Assembly (NCBI GenBank): GCA_022702045.1 | Contig: JAKONH010000449.1 | Coordinates: 1-32,464, forward strand | DNA: 32,464 nucleotides | Origin: Spirosomataceae bacterium | GTDB taxonomy: Bacteria > Bacteroidota > Bacteroidia > Cytophagales > Spirosomataceae | Direction: 5' to 3' | Shown here: positions 1 through 9,600 of the stretch, piece by piece | How positions within the stretch are numbered: the stretch's first letter is position 1 | Layout: every line of letters begins with the position of its first letter | Made by a program: the position numbers and the translations under genes | The notes under the pieces: generated by a model | The model's database searches: none | What the model saw: the letters and a program-made list of their open reading frames with translations, nothing else | Told to the model about the DNA's origin: nothing

Positions 1-893
1 ATCACAATATCACTTTGCCAGAGTTTATTCCATTCGGCACGATGGCGGGTCAGTAGTCGCTCGGTGCGTTCAAGCGCAGCAAACAGCGTCAGGCGTTCGG
101 CTTCGTTGTGCGGATCAGCCGTATGAGCGGTCGAGGATACCGAGCCAACAACACTGAACCGGTAAGTTTCGCCAGCTTTCAGTCGCTTCTTGAACTTGGC
201 CAGGTGCATATTATAATCCCAGTCTTCGTGAATTACATCAGGCTCCTGCCCGTGCGGTTCGTCGAAAATAAAGCTGGTGGATGCGGCTACAGTATGCCGC
301 CCGGTCGGGCTTTTGGCGACGGACGTCAGCAGACGAATGGTTACGTGTGAGCGGTCGATCTCGGAATACAGGTTTTTGACTTCCCGCAGGTTGTCGGGCG
401 TTTCGATAACGCTGGCAGGCATGATCTCACAGTCTTTCTTCGCTGTGATTTCCATCATCGTCAGTTCGGAGAAAGGCAAATGGCGCAGCGCCATCATCGT
501 TTGCCGTACACTGACTTTATCTTTGTAATCGAACGTCGTTGTCAGCGCGGCTTTCTGCATATCAAGCGTCTGTCGGTAGTTGCTGATATCCTTAGGCCCA
601 ACGCGCGTACCATCAACGTCGAGATTTATGTTGGCGAAGTTGAACACCTTCAGGATGTTCGACACCCGCCCCCGGCCATAGGTGTCGAAGGCACCATTCA
701 ACACCACGTCTTTCACTTTCATCGGCTCCGGCGACGATACCAGACCGACCATCCCGTTGGCAACCGTGATACCGTAGTAATTAGCCGGGTTAATATTTTG
801 CCCAACAATAAGCCATTCGGGTGGAGCGTCCTGCGAATGCACGGACGAAGTAGCTGTGACAAGTAAGCCAGCCAGTAATAACGTTTTCTTCAT
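1..893 (-). CDS. GH65-type glycoside hydrolase, N-terminal part (cut by window edge)
   Basis: An open frame runs without a stop from an ATG at 893 to the window edge, giving about 297 residues; the C-terminal part lies outside. It starts with a Sec signal (MKKTLLLAGLLVTATSSVHS, cut before QD). The body reads as a beta-sandwich: a YYGITVANGMVGLVSSPEP stretch, DVVLNGAFDTYG, and near the edge ERTERLLTRHRAEWNKLWQ followed by SDIVI. An H..EW..LW..DI.I segment of this kind precedes the catalytic (alpha/alpha)6 barrel in family GH65 (maltose, trehalose and kojibiose phosphorylases; glucosyl-galactosyl-hydroxylysine glucosidase type). It is therefore probably a periplasmic enzyme acting on an alpha-glucosidic bond. 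Hydrolase or phosphorylase cannot be decided without the catalytic domain. It has its own promoter match (917-947) and is the last visible gene of a same-strand cluster. Confidence 0.72.
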   Translation of the reverse strand, partial: MKKTLLLAGLLVTATSSVHSQDAPPEWLIVGQNINPANYYGITVANGMVGLVSSPEPMKVKDVVLNGAFDTYGRGRVSNILKVFNFANINLDVDGTRVGPKDISNYRQTLDMQKAALTTTFDYKDKVSVRQTMMALRHLPFSELTMMEITAKKDCEIMPASVIETPDNLREVKNLYSEIDRSHVTIRLLTSVAKSPTGRHTVAASTSFIFDEPHGQEPDVIHEDWDYNMHLAKFKKRLKAGETYRFSVVGSVSSTAHTADPHNEAERLTLFAALERTERLLTRHRAEWNKLWQSDIV

Positions 894-916
894 GTAGCTA
901 TAGAAAAACTATTTGT

Positions 917-947
917 CAAAATAATTCTATTCTACAGTATAAAACAA
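917..947 (-). promoter_or_regulatory. Bacteroidota-type promoter for the GH65-type gene
   Basis: On the minus strand TTG (945-947) is followed after 20 nt by TTATTTTG (917-924). This is one mismatch from the consensus TTG-N19-21-TAnnTTTG. The -7 box ends 24 nt before the ATG at 893, so the leader would be short (about 20 nt). It suggests the GH65-type gene can be transcribed independently of the genes upstream. Confidence 0.55.
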
Positions 948-1011
948 TGGCCTAACAGCCAGCTGCACATGAATAGCCGGCGGGCCGTCGCAAACTCGTT
1001 GAATTACTAGC

Positions 1012-1725
1012 TTAATTAGGACTGTACGTAATTTGAACTACGGCCGATTGAGATCCATCGACATTGGTCCGCTGCCAGCCAAAGGCTATGGGTAACTGTT
1101 TTGTGACATAATATTCGAGCCCCACTACGAGTTGCCCCTGTACGTGTTGTCCGGAAATCCAGTCGCCCAGCAGGTGTAGCTTTTTGAATATGCCGGCGTC
1201 GAAACCACCCTGAAAACCATAGGCTCGACCTTCGCCCAGGTAAGTCTGATTACCGACGTACCCACCCAGCGACCATTTGTAGCGCTGTTTTTTTAACGAA
1301 CCCGCCAATTGACCGTACCCATAGGATACGAAACGGGTTCGATGATTGGGCGACAGGTTAAATCCCACCTGCGTACCAAAGCCAATCTCCAGCTGCTCAG
1401 CGATAGGAAACGCTTTCTGCGCGTTGACCAGCACCAGCGGACTGTACGGCATCTGTGTGCTCGTATCGTTGCGGGAAATCTGCCGTTGATCGGGATCGTA
1501 AATCAGATTGTACAGATTCGCTCCAATCTCAACGTTGTTCCCTAATCCATAATTGACTGTTGTTGCCGAGTGGTAGGACGACTCGATGTTAAACTGCTGC
1601 TGAATCGCGAATTTGTGCTTATCAACGATGTCGGACGAGGGCACGTTAAAATACGTTTGCTGGCTAAAACAGGGTTTTGTCACCAGCAACGCGACGGCAC
1701 AGATAAGTCGGAATATATGCTTCAC
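1012..1725 (-). CDS. Small outer-membrane beta-barrel protein, unknown function
   Basis: Encodes 237 residues starting at a GTG (1725-1723); no ATG precedes it in a sensible position. A signal peptide (MKHIFRLICAVALLVTKPCF, cut near SQQ) is followed by alternating polar/hydrophobic strands with Tyr, Gly and Asn, for example VNYGLGNNVEIGANLYNLIY, VGFNLSP, YKWSLGGYVGNQTYLG and LVVGLEYYV, and a final VQITYSPN. This pattern fits a small transmembrane beta-barrel in the outer membrane. No enzymatic motif is visible and no specific family was recognised. It lies 71 bp after the haloperoxidase-like gene and 118 bp before the GH65-type gene, all on one strand. It could be a channel or a structural partner of the cluster, but this is inference. 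A palindrome sits directly against its start codon (1727-1751). Confidence 0.75.
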   Translation of the reverse strand: MKHIFRLICAVALLVTKPCFSQQTYFNVPSSDIVDKHKFAIQQQFNIESSYHSATTVNYGLGNNVEIGANLYNLIYDPDQRQISRNDTSTQMPYSPLVLVNAQKAFPIAEQLEIGFGTQVGFNLSPNHRTRFVSYGYGQLAGSLKKQRYKWSLGGYVGNQTYLGEGRAYGFQGGFDAGIFKKLHLLGDWISGQHVQGQLVVGLEYYVTKQLPIAFGWQRTNVDGSQSAVVQITYSPN

Positions 1726-1726
1726 A

Positions 1727-1751
1727 GGCTGTTGAGTTTAGCTAAACAGCC
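1727..1751 (-). promoter_or_regulatory. Nested inverted repeat next to the GTG start
   Basis: GGCTGTT (1727-1733) pairs exactly with AACAGCC (1745-1751). Inside lies a perfect 12-bp palindrome, GTTTAGCTAAAC (1736-1747). The outer repeat ends one base before the GTG start codon at 1725. In RNA it would form a hairpin over the ribosome-binding region; in DNA it could be a dimeric operator. Which, if either, is not determined. Confidence 0.4.
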
Positions 1752-1796
1752 AATGTGAACGTTTCCGGGCTCACTAGCATTAAAGCCCTGTTAAAG

Positions 1797-3152
1797 CTAG
1801 CGTGCAGCGACAGCTTTGCGCCGGGTTGTAGCTTTCTGCACGACCCAGTTGCCTACTTTTTCGCCTTCTACCTGTCCGTTGTCCAGCGCCGACCGGTAGT
1901 GAATACCACCATATAGCCGGCTAATCGATGCTTCATTGGCAGCATCGCGGAACGACTTGAATGAGCGAACGCCATGACCGTATTTGTACTCGGTTGAATC
2001 GGTGAACGCAATGTTATCGCCCATCAGGTTAGTGAGTACCGTCGCTGCAGCTGTCGAGATTACGCTGTGCCCGCTTGGATACTCGGGGAAGGGCGGGGTT
2101 TGCAGGAAGGGCGTCCATTTCGGGTCCATCAGCTTATTGATGACTGTCTCCGGCCGGACCATGTTGCTGCGGTACTTCTCGTCCCAACATGAAATAAAGC
2201 CATCAGTCAGCGCAAACGACGTCAGCGCGTATGCTTCGACCATCTGCATCATCGACAGCTTTTTCTGCCGCCCAACCGTCTGCGCGATAGCCATCCAGTG
2301 ACCACCGGGGGTCATTTTTTTCGACGCATACATAACGTGCCCGGCTACGTTCATAACAAACGCATTGTCGTCCCAGAAATAAGCCGTCGCTTCCTGCTCT
2401 TTCGTCAGATTCTTGCCTATAGTGTACACCTCATCAACCTCCTTCCGGTACGGGTTCCCCGCAGTCATGTTGTATGGTAGTGGGCGCGTCGGCATGAACT
2501 GATTACAAGTGTCCATGGCCCAGCAACGCAGCTTATTCCACTGTGGCTCGGCCGCATCCATATAGGCAGGCGGGGTTGGTACCCAGGTTCCTTCGGCGTT
2601 CGTTACCGTGTGTTTAAACCCGCGCGTCTGTTTGTAATTGTCTTTGGCTGCGTAATCGAGCACGTGTTTGGCGACGGCTTCTCCATACGCCATCGAGCGT
2701 TCGTACACGTCGTCGGGAACACCATCCTGCTTGTATTTCTCGTAAAACGGCTTCTCAAATTCATCGTAAAACTCAACGCTAAACGTAAGTGCACGAGCAA
2801 CGGTCATGAAGGCGCGGGTACTGGCCAATGGGAAACAATACTGCTTACCAGCTTCAGGCTGCGGCCCATCACTAAACCGCTTCAGCTTACCCGCCAGCGA
2901 CTGATAATTCGGATCGAAGGGAGTGAGTGCTTCGTAACCCGCCAGGTTTGCATACGCATAAATCCTGCTTGCAACGGGTGGCGAAAAAATGTCGTGAACA
3001 ACGACTTCGGTCAGTTTATTCAGTGCGGCATTGTAGCGTTCAGTATCAGCGGCTTTAGCATTATATTCAGCCGGTGTCGACTCTTTCTGACATCCCGTCA
3101 GCAGCGCCAATGCTACAAACGGAAGGCTAATCCAATAGGCAATCGATTTCAT
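1797..3152 (-). CDS. Vanadium-dependent haloperoxidase / PAP2-superfamily lipoprotein
   Basis: 451 residues. A lipoprotein signal ends in the lipobox LLTGC (Cys21), so it is anchored in a membrane, likely the outer membrane. The PAP2/haloperoxidase active-site set is complete: K326-x6-R333-P334, then P359-S360-G361-H362, then S411-R412-x5-H418 (SRLYGGIH). In vanadium haloperoxidases these residues bind vanadate (Lys, Arg, Ser, Gly-His, Arg) and His ligates vanadium; in acid phosphatases the same set binds phosphate. The long helical N-terminal half (about residues 30-310), much larger than in small PAP2 phosphatases, favours the haloperoxidase-like group. The true reaction (halide or peroxide oxidation versus phosphate ester hydrolysis) cannot be told from sequence. 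It lies 155 bp downstream of the FG-GAP pair on the same strand, with a possible promoter at 3208-3215. Confidence 0.85.
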   Translation of the reverse strand: MKSIAYWISLPFVALALLTGCQKESTPAEYNAKAADTERYNAALNKLTEVVVHDIFSPPVASRIYAYANLAGYEALTPFDPNYQSLAGKLKRFSDGPQPEAGKQYCFPLASTRAFMTVARALTFSVEFYDEFEKPFYEKYKQDGVPDDVYERSMAYGEAVAKHVLDYAAKDNYKQTRGFKHTVTNAEGTWVPTPPAYMDAAEPQWNKLRCWAMDTCNQFMPTRPLPYNMTAGNPYRKEVDEVYTIGKNLTKEQEATAYFWDDNAFVMNVAGHVMYASKKMTPGGHWMAIAQTVGRQKKLSMMQMVEAYALTSFALTDGFISCWDEKYRSNMVRPETVINKLMDPKWTPFLQTPPFPEYPSGHSVISTAAATVLTNLMGDNIAFTDSTEYKYGHGVRSFKSFRDAANEASISRLYGGIHYRSALDNGQVEGEKVGNWVVQKATTRRKAVAAR

Positions 3153-3207
3153 ACGGTAGGACAGTTACGCAGCTGATTTCTGAGTATTTATCAGCTAGTA
3201 GAACTTA

Positions 3208-3215
3208 CAAAATTA
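3208..3215 (-). promoter_or_regulatory. Possible -7 box for the haloperoxidase-like gene
   Basis: TAATTTTG on the minus strand is a perfect match to the Bacteroidota -7 consensus TAnnTTTG, about 55 nt before the ATG at 3152. No TTG lies at the ideal 19-21 nt; the nearest is only 15 nt upstream. The call therefore rests on the -7 box alone. Confidence 0.3.
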
Positions 3216-3307
3216 ACGGAAAATACCAGACAAAAGGAAGATTTGCACGCGGTACTTTGTATCCCATTTTTGTCGTTAGCTAGCTCCTTTGTTTTGCCGG
3301 TACCGGT

Positions 3308-6300
3308 CTAGCGTCCTATGGCAAAAAGTTTGGGCCGGTCGTTATTAACTAGGTTAATCAGGTACTGGCGACCGCTGATCGTGATCGGACTGATCTGTTT
3401 GACTTCGCCACTGACGACATATCCACTCTTTGCTGCCGACAACGCCCGGAACCGCCCACGTCCATCGTTAGCCAGCACGATTCCCCGGCAGGCATCAATC
3501 ATCCCCAGTTGTGGTAGGAAGTGAGTGAAATTCCCCCCTAAAATGATATCTTTCCGGCCATCGGCATTGACGTCTTCGCAGGCAATAGCGTTAACGCATG
3601 ACAATTGCACAACCGATGGAAGCTGAGCGAGCGAAAATTGCCCGCTCCCCCCATTCAACGCCACAACCGATTTCCGATAGTTGACTGTTTTTACCTGCGC
3701 TTTTTCCAGTACATCAGGTGTAAACAGGTCCTGTATCGACTTTGTCGCGTAGTCGTGGTGCTTGAGAATCTTGGTTTTCAGAAATGGAAACTGATCGGCC
3801 ATTTCACGTTTCAGGAATATGGGCATGTCTTTGCCATCGATAGTCTTGGTCATGATTTTGTCGAGGATCCCATTCTTATCGAAGTCACTGACCCATAGTT
3901 TGAGGGGCGCCTGCTCCGATGCTTTGAGCGAGAAGTTTTCGCCGATATTACCCAGCACTAAGTCAGCTCGACTATCCCCGTTGACGTCCATCACGCCAAC
4001 GCTGCCCCAGAAACCGCTGACGTTTTCCAGACCAGTAGTGGTTTGGTGAAGTTTTCCGTCGTCAAAGCGTAACACCTGCGGAGCCATCCAGTCGCCAACA
4101 ACGACTAGTTCTTTCTTCCCGTCGCCCGTTAGGTCAGCCCAGGCCGCGTCGCGCACCATACCGATTTCCAACAGGTCGGGCGCTACCCGCTGTGTGACAT
4201 CGTCGAACTCGCCGTTGCCCACATTGTGATACAGAAAACTCTGCGGACTAACGCCGTATTGAAGCGGATAACTTCGGTTACCGACAAACAGATCCATTCT
4301 GCCGTCGTTGTCGTAATCATACGGCAGCACGACCGATGTATTCATGCCATTGGGCGGTAACGCACGGCCATTGAAGGTAAAACCACCCTTGCCATCGTTG
4401 ATATATAGCCGGTCTAGCCGGTCGCGCGGATCAGTTGCGGGTTCATTGCCACCACTACCCACGTACAGATCGAGGTCACCGTCGCCATCGGCATCAAAAA
4501 ACTGTGCAGCTGTATCTTCAAAGCCACTAAAGCGCGAAAAGAAAGCCTGCTCTGCTTTGGTAAATCCTGAACCGGTTTGCAGATACAGTTGTCCGCCCTG
4601 TCCTTTCGCACCGCATACGTATAGATCGGCCCGGCCATCGCCGTTAACGTCGCCAATAGCTGCTTTCGGCCCTTCCGACGACAGCTTCATTGGAATATTG
4701 CGCTCATTGAAAAAGTCTTCGTAGGCATCTTCAACATGCTTGTCTAATTGAATTGGCGATGCCGTCAGCAGGGCAGGTACAGCCATTCTGGGGGGCGTCG
4801 CAGGCATCACCTTTCCATCCTTAGCCGAGTACGTATACGTCTTTTTAGCAGCGACGTTTTTGATGACGCTAACCCGCTTATCGTACCAGGTGATACGTAC
4901 CGAATCCAGGTTGTCGAGATTTCCCAAACCGATTGTCTGTGTGTATTCAGCTCCCGACTGGAACCCCCTCGATGGCGCTACGTACCGGCTGAATATCTGC
5001 CCGCCACCAAACAGTTCTATGTTCGACCCAATAGCGTAGGTATTTTTATCGGCACCTGTTAGCCGGATACGAATGAAGTTGTTGGCCGGGTTTCGCTCGG
5101 CATGATTCTGATACACGAAACACGGCTGGTTGACATTGTTAACGACAAGATCGAGATCACCGTCGTTGTCGAGATCAGCATAGGCGGCCCCATTTGAGAA
5201 TGACGGATCGTCCAGCCCGAAATCAGCACCCCGCTCGTCGAACTTGAGGTTTTTCCGGTTGTAGAAAAAGTTGTTGGGGATGGGGTTCGACGGCATGTTC
5301 TTCACAATCTCATCGAACTGTTGTTTTTTTCCCGACAATGCCATCCGCTGTGCCAGATCGTTGGCGAAAAAGTCGATAAAATCTTGGTCAATGACGTCGT
5401 GGTAAATACCGTTGCAGACATAAATGTCGTTGTATCCGTCGTTGTCGGCATCAAACATCAATGCCCCCCAACTCCAGTCGCTGGCCGCTACATCAGCATA
5501 GCAGGCAATTTCGCTGAACGTTCCGTCCTGATTGTTTAGCTGCAGACAGTTTTGCTGTAGCTGATTATAAAATCCTTTTTCCCGCTTCAGGTTTGCCAGG
5601 TAATGGTTCTCGAATGAGGTTGTCGTCTTGAGCCGTTTCTCATCGCGAGGCAACATCTCGGTCGTAAAAATTTCGGGATGACCATCGTTGTTAATATCGG
5701 CCATGTCAGCTCCCATCGACGCGATGCTCAGGTGCTTCATCCGCGACTCAATGTCTTCTTTGAATGTCCCGTCGTGCTGATTGACATACAAGTAGTCTTT
5801 TTCGAAGAAGTCGTTTGATACGTAGATATCAGGATACTGATCATTGTTGACGTCGACAATGGTCACGCCCAGGCCAAAGCCAATCAGACTGCTGTAAATA
5901 TTAGCTTCCTTGCTAACGTCGTGATACACGCCATTGTCGTTGCGCATCAGTCGATCGCCACCACCTTTCAGAAAGTCTTTCACCGGCCAGTCTTCCGCCC
6001 GCAGATTGCGGCTACTTTCATAATTGACCGAGTTGACAGGAATAAAGCTGTTGTTTAGAATATAACAATCGAGGTCGCCGTCGAGGTCGTAGTCGAAAAA
6101 AGCGGTCTGGGTTGTATAGCCGTTTTCATTCAGCCCGTACTTCTTTGCCGATTCGGTAAACGTCAGATCGCCGTTGTTGATGTACAGGTCTTTCTCCTGC
6201 CCGACGTTTTTCTGGTAGCCGGCGTTACTCACGAAGATGTCGAGTCTACCGTCGTGGTTTACGTCGACCATCACCACGCCCGTTCCCCACTTACCTTTAC

Positions 6301-6643
6301 CGCCAACGCCAGCTTTGTCGGTGATATCTTCGAACTGCCAGTTTCCTTTGTTCAGATATAGCTTGTTCGGCCCCATGTTGGCCGTGAAGTAAATGTCGGG
6401 CAGACTATCGCCGTTGATATCGCCGACCGCTACGCCCCCACCGTTGTAAAAGTTACGGTAGTTGAAGATGTTAAAGTCTTCCCGATTCTTAACCGTGTTC
6501 TGAAAGTCGACACCAATCGACTCGTTGTCCATCCGCTCGAACAGCGTGTCTTTTTTCGCATTGGAGCAGCTGCTGATCAGCAACATACTGACCACGAGAT
6601 AGGCGTACAGCAGTAAGTTGCTGTGCTTATAAGTACAATTCAT
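3308..6643 (-). CDS. FG-GAP/VCBS repeat lipoprotein with ASPIC/UnbV domain (copy 1)
   Basis: 1111 residues. The lipoprotein signal ends at LISSC (Cys26). The mature protein is a string of FG-GAP/VCBS repeats carrying calcium-binding DxDxDG-like loops. I count 14 of them, for example DINGDSLPD (75), DVNHDGRLD (127), DYDLDGDLD (184), DLDNDGDLD (490) and DVNGDGRAD, DADGDGDLD further on. Between the two propeller halves, about residues 537-606, lies an ASPIC/UnbV domain (IGSNIELFGGGQIF ... SRGFQSGAEYTQTIGLG ... VRITWYD). Such repeats fold as beta-propellers that bind ligands or proteins; no catalytic residues are evident. It is a surface or periplasmic lipoprotein. It starts 47 bp after its paralogue (6691-9945) and is probably co-transcribed with it. 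A binding role for the SusC/D substrate is inference. Confidence 0.88.
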   Translation of the reverse strand: MNCTYKHSNLLLYAYLVVSMLLISSCSNAKKDTLFERMDNESIGVDFQNTVKNREDFNIFNYRNFYNGGGVAVGDINGDSLPDIYFTANMGPNKLYLNKGNWQFEDITDKAGVGGKGKWGTGVVMVDVNHDGRLDIFVSNAGYQKNVGQEKDLYINNGDLTFTESAKKYGLNENGYTTQTAFFDYDLDGDLDCYILNNSFIPVNSVNYESSRNLRAEDWPVKDFLKGGGDRLMRNDNGVYHDVSKEANIYSSLIGFGLGVTIVDVNNDQYPDIYVSNDFFEKDYLYVNQHDGTFKEDIESRMKHLSIASMGADMADINNDGHPEIFTTEMLPRDEKRLKTTTSFENHYLANLKREKGFYNQLQQNCLQLNNQDGTFSEIACYADVAASDWSWGALMFDADNDGYNDIYVCNGIYHDVIDQDFIDFFANDLAQRMALSGKKQQFDEIVKNMPSNPIPNNFFYNRKNLKFDERGADFGLDDPSFSNGAAYADLDNDGDLDLVVNNVNQPCFVYQNHAERNPANNFIRIRLTGADKNTYAIGSNIELFGGGQIFSRYVAPSRGFQSGAEYTQTIGLGNLDNLDSVRITWYDKRVSVIKNVAAKKTYTYSAKDGKVMPATPPRMAVPALLTASPIQLDKHVEDAYEDFFNERNIPMKLSSEGPKAAIGDVNGDGRADLYVCGAKGQGGQLYLQTGSGFTKAEQAFFSRFSGFEDTAAQFFDADGDGDLDLYVGSGGNEPATDPRDRLDRLYINDGKGGFTFNGRALPPNGMNTSVVLPYDYDNDGRMDLFVGNRSYPLQYGVSPQSFLYHNVGNGEFDDVTQRVAPDLLEIGMVRDAAWADLTGDGKKELVVVGDWMAPQVLRFDDGKLHQTTTGLENVSGFWGSVGVMDVNGDSRADLVLGNIGENFSLKASEQAPLKLWVSDFDKNGILDKIMTKTIDGKDMPIFLKREMADQFPFLKTKILKHHDYATKSIQDLFTPDVLEKAQVKTVNYRKSVVALNGGSGQFSLAQLPSVVQLSCVNAIACEDVNADGRKDIILGGNFTHFLPQLGMIDACRGIVLANDGRGRFRALSAAKSGYVVSGEVKQISPITISGRQYLINLVNNDRPKLFAIGR

Positions 6644-6690
6644 TGCTATTTTTTAACAAGGCGGTTACGGCGACCGCTGACTCTATACAC

Positions 6691-9600
6691 TTATCGTTTT
6701 GAAGCCAGTTTATGGCTTTGGTCATTCAATTGCGCGGCCTGGAGTTTACCAGCACAAAGGCCCATCAGTATTGTCTTGCCAAGTTGCTTTACATCGCGCA
6801 CATCACCACGTACGAACAGACCTGTTTTGTCGACGGGGATTTCAGCAAACTGCCAGTTGCGCTTATTACTCAGCACGATACCGTGGTTGGCATCGACTTT
6901 TCCGATGCGCAGTCGCATCCGGGAATTGTTACCCATCAGCAGCAGGTCAGTGGTGCCATTGTGGTCAAAATCGGTTGCAAGGATACCATATACAGGCGAT
7001 ACCTGCGCTATCATCGGCAACGAGTGGGGTATCAATGTACCATCCTTATTTTCCAGCACTAACGTGCGCAACTCATTGATTTCTCTGGTTTTGGCCTGTT
7101 TCAATTGCTGCTCATCGAAACAGTCTTCGATTGTCGCATCGGCATAGGCTTGATAAGTCGTAAACTTCTTTCGTAGCGAGGGCACCTGCTCACAGATTTC
7201 ATCGCGCGAATAAGCCGGGTAGCGTTTTCCGTCAATTAGGTAGCTCATAAAAAAATCCAGCGTACCATTCTGATCAAAGTCATCGTAGATCAGCGTAGCC
7301 GGCTGTTCGGCGGTTGCCCGCACAAACGTATTCAATCCCAGGTTACCGACAACCAGATCAAGATCGCCGTCGCCATCCAGATCGGCGGGTTGGATACGGT
7401 TCCACCAGCCGGCCAGCTCAGTATATTCTTTGCGAGTCCCAGCCTGCAGTTTACCCTTCTGGTTGAGCAACACCGTCACCGGCATCCACTCGCCAATGAT
7501 GACCAGATCAGGATATGTGTCCCGATTGATATCCAGTATAGCGGCATCGGTCAGCATACCCAGCCGCCCCAGCGATTGCCGAGCGAAGTGCGCTTTTCCA
7601 TCGTTGATAAGCAGGAAGCTTTCGTCATCGGCCGGGAAGCGAAAGGGCTTGATACCGCCCCCCACGAACAGGTCCAGATCACCGTCCCGGTCAATGTCGA
7701 GTGCTTTCACACAGCTTCCGTTGTCGGCTTCAGCAGGCAACAGTTGCGCCACATAGCCCGTCGGTGTGGCGAGCCATAACTGATCCTGCCGTCGGTCAGC
7801 CTCAGCCACACCATAGCCACCATTAGCCAGGTACAGATCCGGCTGACCATCACCATTCAAGTCGGCAAATAAGGCATCGTTGGTAGTCGCCTTTGTGAGG
7901 CCCGGCAATGGCAGTGCCTTAAACGAACCATCCGTCAGCTGTTGAAATAATTGCCCTGGCTGCTGCGCGTTTCCACTGATAAATACCAGTTTCTGTCCGT
8001 TCCGCTGACTTACCGCCAGTCGGGGACCAGCCGCTGAATACTGCGTCGGCAATAGTATCTGTCGGTCGAAGTTGCTGGTCGAATCGACCTTATGTACGAA
8101 ATCAGGGCCGGAGCCGGGAGAGAAAATCGCGTCTGTAGCTGTCTTGCTCGCAGGTTCATTCGCTGTAGCCTGCCGGTAACTCAGTGTCAGCGTCTGATCG
8201 GAATTGACGTTTTTCACCGTCTGTACCCGCCCATCCGGCCACCGAACCATTACACTGACTGTGCCCGGTTGATTACCCAGCCCAACCAGAAGATCACCGT
8301 GACTGCATGATTCATACCCCCGCGTTGGGTATCGCTCCTGGGTTTGCGTTCGAGCGTTCTGGCTGACCTCGACGGTGGCACCGATTCCAAACGGGTTATC
8401 CTGAGTACCAACCAGTTTTATAGTCAAATAATGCGTTGCTTTCGTTTCCCGTTCCTGATTCTGGTAAAGCCGGGCGGGTTCGTTCAGGTTATTTGTGATC
8501 AGGTCAAGATCACCGTCATTGTCCAGATCAGCGTAGGCGCATCCGTTCGATACAGTTGATTCGTCGAAGCCCCATGCTTTCTGCTCATTGGTAAACGTCA
8601 GATCCTGATTGTTCCGAAAAATGTAGTTTTTAGTCAGTGTCGTCGGCATCTGCTTGATCTGCTCCAATACGTTGTTACCCGGTGTCTGATCGGAGAACTT
8701 GACAAAATCAGCGTTGGTAAAATCCCGCAGAATGCCGTTGCTGACGAAAATATCTTTGTATCCATCGAGATCGAAATCAGCCAACAAAACGCCCCAGCTC
8801 CAGTCGGTAGCTGCCACGCCAGCTAGCTGACCGAGCTCGGCAAACTGCCCATCAGCCTGCTGAATTTGCAGCATATTGCGCATATTCTGATGCCAGAACC
8901 CATTGCGTAGCTGCGCCTGATACACGGTCCAGTTGTCGGGCCAAGGTAACAGCTTCTGTCGGGCGTTACTTTCCGGAAGCATGTCGAGCGTCATAATATC
9001 CGGGCGACTGTCGTTGTTCAGGTCAGCGACATCCATACCCATCGCCGAATACGACGTATGTTCAATTCGATTCCGTAGCTCGTCGCGAAACGTACCGTCT
9101 TTCTGGTTGATATAGAGATAGTCGTCTTCAACGAAATCGTTCGACACGTATACGTCCGGATAACCATCGTTGTTCAGGTCAGAGACTGATACGCCAAGTC
9201 CAAATCCCAGCGGATTTCCTTTGATACCTGCCTGCTCAGACACATCTACGAAAAGCGGAGTCGCTGTACTGCCGCCCTTACGACGTTCTACCGTCATGTT
9301 ACGAAACAGTTTATCGCCCGCGTTATAATCACGCTCGACACGCATAACAGCCGCTTCTTTCCGCTGGTAATTCTTCAGGTTATGATTGATCAGAAAACAG
9401 TCGAGGTCGCCATCGAGGTCGTAATCGAAGAAATTGGCCTGTACGGAATAGCCTGAGTCAGCCAGTCCATACTCGGCCGCCCGATCGGTGAAAGTCAAAT
9501 TTTTGTTGTTGATAAGTAGTTGATTTCGCCGTAGCGAATCCGGGCGCAGACCAGAATAGCATACATAAATATCAAGCCATCCATCGGCATTGACATCGGC

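Noticed and set aside
108-866. Overlapping plus-strand frames at the left edge
   Set aside because: The minus strand holds one continuous frame with signal peptide and GH65-like segments that explains the whole stretch.
2610-3176. 188-codon plus-strand frame opposite the haloperoxidase-like gene
   Set aside because: The minus strand carries the full active-site motif set; this frame shows no coherent domain.
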